51,319 nucleotides of DNA from Paludibacter sp. 221 (GTDB lineage Bacteria > Bacteroidota > Bacteroidia > Bacteroidales > Paludibacteraceae): NCBI RefSeq assembly GCF_010501035.1, contig NZ_QVMH01000018.1, positions 1 to 51,319 on the forward strand, written 5' to 3'. The notes beneath the pieces were generated by a model that was given only the letters and a program-made list of their open reading frames with translations, searched no databases and was not told where the DNA came from. Within the stretch, counting starts at the first letter, position 1. Each line of letters begins with the position of its first letter. This document shows, piece by piece, positions 8,010-15,399 of this stretch. Made by a program: the position numbers and the translations under genes.

Positions 8010-9992
8010 CTAGATATTGTCGAATATCCGTTCGGCTTCTTGTGTGCCCATAAATACCTGTTGTCCATCGATGTAGAAAAAAGGACGTTCTTCTCTTCCG
8101 CGTGTGTGGTTTTTCAGCCATAATAAAGTGCCTTTAGGTATTTCGCTAAAATTCAACATGCTTTCCTCTGCTTTTCTTCTTCCCATCGAAGCCCATTGCA
8201 TGCCGTTCCAGTAAAATAGTTCATACGTGTCGCCAAGGCGGATGTTGTTGTCGTCGTTTCGGAAAATGTATCTGATTTCGTTCACTTGTACCTTTTTGCC
8301 GAAGTCGATACCTGCCCATGTTCCATCACCTTCAATGGCATCATAAAAAGTTAAAGGGTCGCCATCGAATACAGCTTCTTTTTTATTGTCAACTTTATTT
8401 TTGTAGGAGCCGGAAGTTCCTATTATTTCGCCGCTTAAGAGCTTGCCTTCCGAATCAATAAGTTTTATTTCGGCCATGTTGCAATGTCCTTTTGGAGCTG
8501 ATAAATAACGAAAATAACGATACTTCCTTTGTGTCGGGATTTTTATGCTATGCCAGTTCATATCGGCTTCAGTTGTAATGGTGGCAAATGTTACTGCATT
8601 TTTAAATAGGGGATTGTCCGAGGCTTGAAACTTTCCTCCTATAATGCGTTTCTGATAACGCTTGAAACTTGGATTGAGCGGATATTTTCGGTTTACACAC
8701 AAGTTCTGTTTGCTGTAGTTGTTTATCTGTATGGAGGTAAACTTGTTATTGTTGTTTACTACGCCGGGATTTGTTATCGGTAGCACTTGTCCACCGATAT
8801 AATAAGCGGGTAAATATAGTAGGTTTTTTTCTACATACTCGAATGTGAATTTGTTATCATTGTATATCGTCCAGGCTATAGGCACCCAGCCATTGCTGCC
8901 AAATGTGCATAAATAGAGAATGGAGTCTTGTAGCGCATCCAGTTTACAGTCAATAACAATCGAATCGCTGTGGAAATAATGTTCCGATACGTCTTTTACA
9001 AACAGGTTGTTTAGTAAATAGGGAAGTTGTTTTTCTAAGCGTGTAACGATTGGAAGTGATTTTTCTTGTATGCCGAAATGTTTTCGGTAGACGCGCCCAC
9101 GTAAGGGTTTTTCTTTTTTAGGTATTCTGGGAGAGGTCGAGTTTACTGAGTATTCCCATGTATTGCCTAAAGTGTCGAAAACAAAGTTCCAGTAGTGCCC
9201 AGGCAGGTTATATGGGTGTTGTAAATAATAATCAATCCCTCCGGGTATACCCAGCGCGCGGCTTATGTATACTGCATAGTTAGCAAATTCGGAACAGTCA
9301 CCTACCGGTTTGTCTAAAAGGCATAACGCATCGGCATATACATAAAGGTGTGGCTTGTACCAATAATATGCCCACTCTTTGCTGCTTATCGTGTCGAACA
9401 ATATTTGGGCTGCTTCCAGCGGATCCCTTTTATTTGTAAGTAAAGAGTCTAATATGGGGTTGAATGTGTTGTAATACTTCTCGCGCCACTCCACTAGGGG
9501 TTCGTTGTTTATCCTGTATGGGAGGATAAATTCGCAAAAATCATCAAAATCAAAAAAAGTATTCCATTCCCTATTTTCCCATACTTTAAACGCACACTCT
9601 ATATTGTTAATCAAATAGGTAGATGTAATGAGATGTGAGTCGTGTATTTTCTCGTATTCATTAGTATTTAGTTTTCCATATTTTTTTTCTAATATGCCAA
9701 TTGCTTCTTCGGCAGAACAATGGTTCTCGACTGTTGTATCATACAATTCCTGCTGAAAAATTTGTAGCTTTTCGTTCTTATAAGAATAGTAGAAAGGCAT
9801 ATTTTCGATCAGGAAACATGCTGCTTTGTACTTTAAACTATCTTGTGGGTTTTTTGAGTAGTGTTTCAAAACTAGCTCCAGCTCGCTTCGGTTATTGCCT
9901 GCAAATTGCAGAGATTGTTCCAGTAGCGAGGGGTTTTGTTGACATGAAAATAGAGTTAAATTAAAAACAATTAGCAATAGGGTATTTCTCAT
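8010..9992 (-). CDS. Transglutaminase-like lipoprotein with C-terminal discoidin-like domain
   Basis: This 660-residue lipoprotein (lipidation Cys17 in MRNTLLLIVFNLTLFSC) is exported. The central part carries a transglutaminase-like core: 'KPVGDCSEFANYAVYISRALGIPGG' with the nucleophile Cys233 and 'GHYWNFVFD' with His266. Where classical members have an Asp in 'W...D', I read 'WEYSVNSTSP', so Asn284 may replace it. A C-terminal region near 520-630 resembles an F5/8 type C carbohydrate-binding fold ('TWAGIDFGKKVQVNEIRYIFRNDD'). In Bacteroidetes such enzymes often accompany glycan or peptide cleavage. It is the first gene of the minus-strand locus. Activity (protease, transglutaminase or peptide amidase) cannot be told from the sequence. 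Confidence 0.75.
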   Translation of the reverse strand: MRNTLLLIVFNLTLFSCQQNPSLLEQSLQFAGNNRSELELVLKHYSKNPQDSLKYKAACFLIENMPFYYSYKNEKLQIFQQELYDTTVENHCSAEEAIGILEKKYGKLNTNEYEKIHDSHLITSTYLINNIECAFKVWENREWNTFFDFDDFCEFILPYRINNEPLVEWREKYYNTFNPILDSLLTNKRDPLEAAQILFDTISSKEWAYYWYKPHLYVYADALCLLDKPVGDCSEFANYAVYISRALGIPGGIDYYLQHPYNLPGHYWNFVFDTLGNTWEYSVNSTSPRIPKKEKPLRGRVYRKHFGIQEKSLPIVTRLEKQLPYLLNNLFVKDVSEHYFHSDSIVIDCKLDALQDSILYLCTFGSNGWVPIAWTIYNDNKFTFEYVEKNLLYLPAYYIGGQVLPITNPGVVNNNNKFTSIQINNYSKQNLCVNRKYPLNPSFKRYQKRIIGGKFQASDNPLFKNAVTFATITTEADMNWHSIKIPTQRKYRYFRYLSAPKGHCNMAEIKLIDSEGKLLSGEIIGTSGSYKNKVDNKKEAVFDGDPLTFYDAIEGDGTWAGIDFGKKVQVNEIRYIFRNDDNNIRLGDTYELFYWNGMQWASMGRRKAEESMLNFSEIPKGTLLWLKNHTRGREERPFFYIDGQQVFMGTQEAERIFDNI

Positions 9993-10175
9993 GGTTTGCT
10001 GTAATAAAAGGTTCGTTATGCAAATAAAACAAAATAAATTAACATAATTGTAAAAATGAAGATTTAAATTCTATATTTTTTAAATAAAATTCAAATATTC
10101 AGGAGCATGGTATGATAGATATTCTTTCGGAATAATTTATTCATGCAAACCGTGAGTTTTCCTCTCCTTTTATCG

Positions 10176-10183
10176 TATCTTTG
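10176..10183 (+). promoter_or_regulatory. -7 box of the EamA transporter gene
   Basis: tatctttg matches TAnnTTTG and lies 36 bp ahead of the start codon at 10219, a normal distance for a Bacteroidetes promoter. A weak T-rich -33 region (gttttcc) is upstream. Confidence 0.5.
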
Positions 10184-10218
10184 CATACATAAAAAATGGT
10201 GTGTAATTCAGCACTGAA

Positions 10219-11154
10219 ATGAAAAATAGTAAAACTCCCGGACACATTGCACTATTGGTTGCAAATGTCATTTTCGGGTTTAATACCCCGATTTCCCGCT
10301 CCCTTATCCCTGATACGCTCGACCCCTTTGTGCTTACTTTTTTCAGAATGTCGGGTGCTATGGTTCTGTTCTGGACTGTATCGTTGTTTACAAAAAAGGA
10401 GCATGTGCCTGCAAAAGATATTATGCTGCTTTTCTTTGCTTCTATCTTTGCGCTGGTGCTCAATCAGATGCCTTTTATTGCCGGATTATCGATGACTTCG
10501 CCCATTGATGCTTCCATTGTGATTACGCTGCTCCCCATTGTTAGCATGTTTTTGGCGGCAATTATTATTAAGGAGCCTATAACCCTGAAAAAAGTGCTTG
10601 GCGTGGTAATCGGGGCGTCGGGTGCCTTGTTGCTGATTCTGAATCATGCCAGTGCAGATACAGGCGGACGTAGCATGTGGGGCAATCTTATAATCTTGGG
10701 TGGTGTTATTTCCTATTCGCTATATCTCACCTTGTTCAAAGGGCTTATTTCCCGTTATTCTCCGGTAACGTTGATGAAATGGATGTTTCTTTTTGCTACC
10801 GTCCTATGCTTGCCTGTGTGTTACCGTTCCATTGCAGCTACCGACTTTGCTTCGCTACCGGCAAATGTATATCTCAGAATAGGGTATGTGGTTGTTTTTG
10901 CTACGTTTATCACCTATATGCTTATACCTATCGGGCAAAAGGTGCTGCGCCCTACCACTATCAGTATGTACAATTATGTGCAACCCATAGTTGCTGCCCT
11001 TGTTGCTGTGGCTTTGGGGCTGGATACCTTTGGGTGGGATAAAGTGTTGTCGGGAGTTTTGGTGTTTACCGGCGTGTATTTCGTAACGGTAAGTAAGTCG
11101 AAAGCGCAGTTGGATGCCGAAAAAGCGAATAAAACTATTAAAGGCGAAAAATAG
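10219..11154 (+). CDS. EamA/DMT-family permease
   Basis: This 311-residue inner-membrane protein has ten hydrophobic segments arranged as two EamA repeats. The first begins 'HIALLVANVIFGFNTPISRSL' and the second 'LIILGGVISYSLYLTLFKGLI'. Each repeat shows the usual 'P..a....l..iigv.lI' pattern ('TLLPIVSMFLAAIIIKEPI', 'NYVQPIVAALVAVALGLD'). The drug/metabolite transporter family exports amino acids or other metabolites, but substrate cannot be assigned. It stands alone, transcribed away from the minus-strand locus, 93 bp before the acetyltransferase gene. Confidence 0.88.
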   Translation: MKNSKTPGHIALLVANVIFGFNTPISRSLIPDTLDPFVLTFFRMSGAMVLFWTVSLFTKKEHVPAKDIMLLFFASIFALVLNQMPFIAGLSMTSPIDASIVITLLPIVSMFLAAIIIKEPITLKKVLGVVIGASGALLLILNHASADTGGRSMWGNLIILGGVISYSLYLTLFKGLISRYSPVTLMKWMFLFATVLCLPVCYRSIAATDFASLPANVYLRIGYVVVFATFITYMLIPIGQKVLRPTTISMYNYVQPIVAALVAVALGLDTFGWDKVLSGVLVFTGVYFVTVSKSKAQLDAEKANKTIKGEK

Positions 11155-11246
11155 AATATAAGAACTTGTTTAGGTTAAAGTTATAAGTATTGTTTTTAAT
11201 TGTCAGAAAATAAGACTTGTAACTAATCACTTGTAACTGCTTTGTT

Positions 11247-11816
11247 ATGACCGAAAAAGAAAAGGTAGCCAAAGGCTTGATATATAATCCTAATTGCGAT
11301 GCCGTACTGCAAGAAGAAATGAAGCAGGCACGGATAAAGACGTATGAATATAACCTGTTGTCGCCCGAAAAAGAGGACGAGAAAAAATCCTTGCTGAAAG
11401 GTTTGTTGGGTAAGGTGGGCGAGAATTATACTTTTATTTCTCCGTTTTACTGCGATTACGGGTATAACATCGAAATTGGCGAAAACTTTTTTGCCAATAT
11501 GAATTTCGTTGTTCTTGATGGGGCTAAGGTACAGATTGGCGATAATGTATTTATTGCTCCTAATGTGGGTATTTATACGGCTGGGCATCCGCTCGACGCT
11601 AAGCAACGCCGCGAGGGTCTGGAATATGCCAAGCCTGTGACTATCGGGAATGATGTTTGGATTGGAGCGAATGTAACTATATTACCAGGTGTGACAATAG
11701 GCGATAACAGTGTAATAGGTGCGGGGAGCGTAGTTACAAAAGATATTCCGGCAAACTCTTTGGCTGTAGGCAATCCTTGCAGGGTGATACGGCAGATAGG
11801 GAATGAAGCGGAATAA
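11247..11816 (+). CDS. maa: Maltose/galactoside O-acetyltransferase family
   Basis: This 189-residue protein follows the Maa/LacA layout: a helical N-terminus ('MTEKEKVAKGLIYNPNC') and a left-handed beta-helix of hexapeptide repeats ('IEIGENFFANMN', 'VQIGDNVFIAPNV', 'VTIGNDVWIGANVTILPGV'). The catalytic His is residue 114 in 'YTAGHPLD'. It transfers acetyl from acetyl-CoA to a sugar hydroxyl in the cytoplasm, possibly to detoxify non-metabolised sugars. The exact acceptor is unknown. Length matches the family. A cttgtaact word repeat lies directly upstream (11215-11242). Confidence 0.9.
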   Translation: MTEKEKVAKGLIYNPNCDAVLQEEMKQARIKTYEYNLLSPEKEDEKKSLLKGLLGKVGENYTFISPFYCDYGYNIEIGENFFANMNFVVLDGAKVQIGDNVFIAPNVGIYTAGHPLDAKQRREGLEYAKPVTIGNDVWIGANVTILPGVTIGDNSVIGAGSVVTKDIPANSLAVGNPCRVIRQIGNEAE

Positions 11817-11877
11817 TAAATTATAATGTACGCTTTATAGCCACATAGTTTATAAGTGTTTTAAATACTGGTTACTC

Positions 11878-12171
11878 AGTACATGACAAAAAATATTGAA
11901 TGTTTCTTCAATCTGTTATAGGTACTCTTTTGACCTTGTCCGGTGAGCCGAAAAATAAGAGCAGTCGGCGTTAAAAAATCTTCCCTGTTTGAGCGACGTG
12001 AGGAGTGAGTTTGGAAGATTTTAGCCGACAAACGCTAATTTTTCGTGCGAAGCGGGCATAGTCTTGATTTTTTGTTCCTTTTGCATCAAGGCAAAAGGAA
12101 GTTGATAATTTAAATAAAATCATTTAATGTCAGCAATTTATTGATTGCTATTCAGTTTTTTGTCATGTACT
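11878..12171. mobile_element. MITE-like element with 16-bp terminal inverted repeats
   Basis: The termini agtacatgacaaaaaa (11878-11893) and ttttttgtcatgtact (12156-12171) are perfect inverted repeats. The sequence taaatactg occurs as a direct repeat on both sides (11862-11870 and 12171-12179), like a target duplication. Inside is a nested palindrome around ggaagatttt/aaaatcttcc (11970-12025). No transposase is encoded, so it would be mobilised in trans. Assignment rests only on structure. Confidence 0.5.
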
Positions 12172-12272
12172 AAATACTGATTAATAGACGGGGAATGTTA
12201 TTTTTTGCTTAATTTTGCATGTTCAAATCATGAGTGTAAAAACTCTCATGATAAGAAACAATGGAAAAATAA

Positions 12273-12419
12273 GCTCCGTAGGAGCAATAGTTTGGTAATA
12301 ATTGTTGTAATAAGAATAGCTCGTGCCGTAGGTACGAGACCGACACTATAAGTAGCGTACCCACGGCACGCTGGGCTGAAATAATGATTGTCATTACCAA
12401 ACTATCGTCCCTATGGGAC
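12273..12419 (+). repeat. ~150-bp nested palindrome, copy A
   Basis: Three concentric inverted repeats make up the unit: the end palindromes gctccgtaggagc (12273-12285) and gtccctatgggac (12407-12419), the arms atagtttggtaat (12287-12299) / attaccaaactat (12393-12405), and the inner pair cgtgccgtaggtacga / gcgtacccacggcacg (12322-12337, 12355-12370). It is non-coding. Copies B, C and D lie at 20945-21097, 34822-34966 and 45410-45560, all in the same orientation. Confidence 0.85.
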
Positions 12420-12473
12420 TGATAAAAGCAAATTTGGTGAGTGTTAATTATTTAAATATAAAACATCTATTAC

Positions 12474-13448
12474 ATGTCGAAGATAAAAGTAGGAGTTATC
12501 GGGGGGGCAGGCTATACTGCCGGAGAGTTGTTGCGGATTCTGGTTTTTCATCCGCAGGTCGAAATTGTGTTTGTAAACAGCAGCAGCAACGCCGGCAATA
12601 AGATAGCGGATATACATAGCGGGTTGGTAGGCGATACCGATTTGGTGTTTACATCCGAACTGCCGTTCGAGAAGGTGGATGCGCTTTTTCTTTGCTCGGC
12701 ACACGGCGATAGCCGTAAGTTTATGGAAGCAAACAATGTGCCCCGGCATATTAAGATTATCGACCTTTCGACCGATTATCGTGCAAAGAGCCCGGAACAT
12801 GATTTTGTTTACGGCTTGCCGGAGTTGAATCGCGATGAGATAAAAAAAGCCTCGCGCATTGCAAACCCCGGATGTTTTGCTACAGCTATTCAGGTAGCTT
12901 TATTGCCGTTGGCATCGAAGGGGCTTTTGACTGACGAGGTGCATATCAATGCCATTACAGGCTCTACGGGTGCAGGGGTAAAACCTTCGTCTACATCGCA
13001 TTTTAGCTGGCGCAACAATAATATATCGGTTTACAAGGCATTCGGGCATCAGCATTTGCAGGAGATAGGGCAATCGGTACGCCAGTTGCAACCCGGTTTT
13101 GAAAAGCCGATTAATTTTATTCCTGTGCGTGGCGATTTTGCACGGGGGATTTTTGTAACGGCTTATACACGTTGCTCCATGAGCTTGGAAGAGGCTTATG
13201 AGCTATATCACGGTTTTTATAAAGATAGCGCATTTACATTTGTTGTAGATGAAAATCCGGATATGAAACAGGTAGTGAATACAAACAAAGCCATTGTGTA
13301 TCTGGAAAAGCACGATGATAAATTGTTCATCATTTCAGCCATCGACAATTTGCTGAAAGGGGCTTCGGGACAGGCAGTGCAGAATATGAACCTGATGTTT
13401 GGATTGGATGAAAAAACGGGCTTGAACCTGAAATCAATCGGATTTTAG
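12474..13448 (+). CDS. argC: N-acetyl-gamma-glutamyl-phosphate reductase
   Basis: ArgC carries out the third step of arginine synthesis: NADPH-dependent reduction of N-acetylglutamyl-5-phosphate (in Bacteroides relatives, an N-succinyl version) to the semialdehyde. The 324-residue sequence has the nucleotide-binding 'GVIGGAGYTAGELLR' at residues 7-21, the catalytic Cys134 in 'IANPGCFATA', the His-containing 'AFGHQHLQEI' near 189-198, and the closing 'NLLKGASGQAVQNMN'. No other arg gene is beside it, although argC is often in an arg operon in Bacteroidales. The gene follows repeat copy A directly. The start at 12474 matches the family N-terminus. Confidence 0.95.
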   Translation: MSKIKVGVIGGAGYTAGELLRILVFHPQVEIVFVNSSSNAGNKIADIHSGLVGDTDLVFTSELPFEKVDALFLCSAHGDSRKFMEANNVPRHIKIIDLSTDYRAKSPEHDFVYGLPELNRDEIKKASRIANPGCFATAIQVALLPLASKGLLTDEVHINAITGSTGAGVKPSSTSHFSWRNNNISVYKAFGHQHLQEIGQSVRQLQPGFEKPINFIPVRGDFARGIFVTAYTRCSMSLEEAYELYHGFYKDSAFTFVVDENPDMKQVVNTNKAIVYLEKHDDKLFIISAIDNLLKGASGQAVQNMNLMFGLDEKTGLNLKSIGF

Positions 13449-13496
13449 GAAAGTAGACAAGCTCTTACATTTTTTGTGGTAAAATAATTTTTTCTC

Positions 13497-13527
13497 TTGC
13501 TTGATATTGAAAAATCAGTTACCTTTG
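13497..13527 (+). promoter_or_regulatory. Promoter of candidate small RNA
   Basis: TTG at 13497-13499 and tacctttg at 13520-13527 (consensus TAnnTTTG) are 20 bp apart, a good Bacteroidetes -33/-7 pair. It lies in the gap between argC and the convergent speA-like gene, with no protein gene to serve on this strand. Confidence 0.55.
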
Positions 13528-13533
13528 TACCGT

Positions 13534-13676
13534 GATTTTTTCATAGTATTAGATTTAAGGTTAATTAAGATTGGTAGTCTGTTTGGGCTACCTTTCTCTT
13601 TTTTAGGCAGTATACATATTGAATGTGATAATGATATGACAAAAAAGGAGGTTCTTGAAAGAGCCTCCTTTTTTGT
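13534..13676 (+). ncRNA. Candidate ~143-nt small RNA
   Basis: A promoter at 13497-13527 and a strong intrinsic terminator at 13641-13676 bound a transcript of about 143 nt. Inside is the hairpin ggtagtctgtttgggctacc (13573-13592). The 70-codon open frame in this region lacks a ribosome site and family features, so I treat the product as RNA. The segment beginning 'ttcatagtattagatttaagg' looks like a multi-copy Bacteroidales small-RNA leader that I recall, but I cannot verify that. Confidence 0.45.
13641..13676. terminator. Bidirectional intrinsic terminator
   Basis: A 14-bp stem (aaaaaaggaggttc, 13641-13654, with gagcctcctttttt, 13661-13674, one G-U pair) closes a 6-nt loop. It ends in T on one strand and begins in A on the other, so it can stop both the small RNA and the convergent decarboxylase transcript. 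Confidence 0.85.
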
Positions 13677-13693
13677 TGTTTTCGGGAATACAG

Positions 13694-15085
13694 TTAATAT
13701 CCTAATATCTTAAGCATCGATTTGTAACTTTGCTCTTTGGCAAATAGTTTGGTAAAGTATTCGCCATCCTCGTCGCGGTCTATAATTACCAGTTTGGGGC
13801 CGGGTATCAGGCAGTGTTGTATGCCTCCGAATCCGCTAAGTGATTCCTGATAAGCTCCCATGTGGAAAAAACCGATGTATTGTTCCCTTCCCTCCTGCAT
13901 TTTGGGTAAAAATACGGCATTTGAGTGTACTTCGGCATTGTAAAAATCCTCGCTGTCGCAGGTCAGCCCGCCGAGGTTTACACGTTCGTACTCCGAGTCC
14001 CAGTTGTTGATTGCCAAAAATACATAACGTTGGTTGATTGCCCATGTATCGGGCAATGTAGTCATAAACGAGCTGTCAATCATGTTCCAAAGCTCGCGGT
14101 CGTTTTGCTTCTTTTGGTTTACAATAGAGTAAAGCATTGCGCCGCTTTCGCCTACGGTGTACGACCCGAATTCGGTAAAAATATGAGGGTCGGGCACTCC
14201 GTTTTGCGAACAGATGTTTTTTATCTGTGCTACTATCTCTTCAGCCATGTATTCATAGTCGTACATCATATCCAAGTGCGACTGGATGGGGAATCCGCCT
14301 CCTATATTCAGGCTGTCGAGTTCGGGACATATTTTCTTTAGTTCGCAGTAAAGGTTTACCGCTTTGTTAAGCTCGTTCCAATAGTAAGCGGTGTCTTTTA
14401 TCCCTGTGTTGATAAAGAAGTGAAGCATCTTAAGTTCCACCTGCGGGTTGTTTGCAATCTTATCAATATAGTAGGGGATGATGTCGTTGTATCGTACTCC
14501 TAAGCGCGATGTGTAGAAGTCAAACTTGGGTTCCTCTTCCGATGCGATGCGGATACCAACTTTAAACTTCTCTTTGAAATCGTTCATAAGCAAGTCCAAT
14601 TCGAACTTATTGTCCAATATAGGAATTACGTTATGAAATCCTTTGCTTATTATGTTTTGAATGTTTTCGACATATTGAGGGCGTTTGAATCCGTTACATA
14701 CCACAAATATGTCTTTGGTTATTGTACCTTGTTCGAAAAGAGTTTCGATGATATTTATATCAAAGGCCGAAGAAGTTTCTATGTGTACATCGTGCTTGAG
14801 TACCTCCTCCATTATAAATGAAAAATGCGAACTCTTGGTGCAATAGCAATAATGATAGTCGCCGGTATAATCTACTTTGGCCATTGCTACATTGAACATA
14901 CGCCTTGCCCGTTGTATGTTCTGGGCTATCTTGGGCAGGTATGTAATACGTAGTGGCGTGCCGTATTGCTTTATTATATCCATGATAGGAACATCAAACC
15001 AATGAAGCTCGTTTTCGATGACATTGAACTCTTCATTGGGAAATTCGAAAGACTGCTGTTGCAAATCAATGTACTTGTTTTTCAT
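13694..15085 (-). CDS. speA: Arginine decarboxylase-like fold III PLP enzyme
   Basis: This 463-residue cytoplasmic enzyme belongs to the short SpeA-like group found in Bacteroidetes (the classical SpeA is about 630 residues). The alanine-racemase-like barrel carries the PLP lysine, Lys84, in 'YCYCTKSSHF'. 'IRIASEEEPKFDFYTSRLGV', the phosphate-binding 'LNIGGGFP' and 'FTEFGSYTVGESG' follow. A beta domain ends with 'GGLTCDSEDFYNAE', where Cys and Asp match the active-site pair of this superfamily. The reaction would be arginine to agmatine plus CO2, the start of polyamine synthesis. No other polyamine gene is adjacent. A tacatttg -7 box lies 64 bp upstream. Family is clear; substrate rests on annotation of relatives. 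Confidence 0.85.
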   Translation of the reverse strand: MKNKYIDLQQQSFEFPNEEFNVIENELHWFDVPIMDIIKQYGTPLRITYLPKIAQNIQRARRMFNVAMAKVDYTGDYHYCYCTKSSHFSFIMEEVLKHDVHIETSSAFDINIIETLFEQGTITKDIFVVCNGFKRPQYVENIQNIISKGFHNVIPILDNKFELDLLMNDFKEKFKVGIRIASEEEPKFDFYTSRLGVRYNDIIPYYIDKIANNPQVELKMLHFFINTGIKDTAYYWNELNKAVNLYCELKKICPELDSLNIGGGFPIQSHLDMMYDYEYMAEEIVAQIKNICSQNGVPDPHIFTEFGSYTVGESGAMLYSIVNQKKQNDRELWNMIDSSFMTTLPDTWAINQRYVFLAINNWDSEYERVNLGGLTCDSEDFYNAEVHSNAVFLPKMQEGREQYIGFFHMGAYQESLSGFGGIQHCLIPGPKLVIIDRDEDGEYFTKLFAKEQSYKSMLKILGY

Positions 15086-15399
15086 TTTCTGTTTTTTAAT
15101 TTGGTTTTAAAAATAAAAATCCAAGTTAGTTACTTTGGGTGAAATAAACAAATGTAAGTTACTTAAACTTTCTTTTCTGCGGCGAAAAGTGTGCAAAAGT
15201 AATATTAAAATTGATATTAATGGCGTGTTTGAATTGTTTTATTTGTTGTTGGCGTATTTTTTTAGTGTAGATTTGGTGTGTTTGTGCAATAAGTCTTAAT
15301 TTAAATGTAAATTTGTGATGTGTTTCGATAGGTGGTGTTTGAAACAACCTCTCGGAAAAAATATATTTATAACTTGTAACTAATTGCTGGTAACTGCTT
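15086..15399. other. Divergent intergenic region with promoters on both strands
   Basis: The gap separates speA-like (minus) from an unknown plus-strand gene. Besides the minus-strand -7 box, the plus strand has taaatttg (15308-15315), with TTTG at 15281-15284 as a possible -33, and a second match tagatttg (15268-15275). A cttgtaact-type word (15371-15396) precedes the start codon. Nothing else is visible. Confidence 0.4.
15149..15156 (-). promoter_or_regulatory. -7 box of the speA-like gene
   Basis: On the minus strand this reads tacatttg, a full TAnnTTTG match, 64 bp ahead of the start codon at 15085. No clear -33 box. Confidence 0.45.

Noticed and set aside
13501-13713. 70-codon open frame between argC and speA
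   Set aside because: It spans the promoter and terminator of the candidate small RNA and lacks a ribosome site; no protein-like composition.
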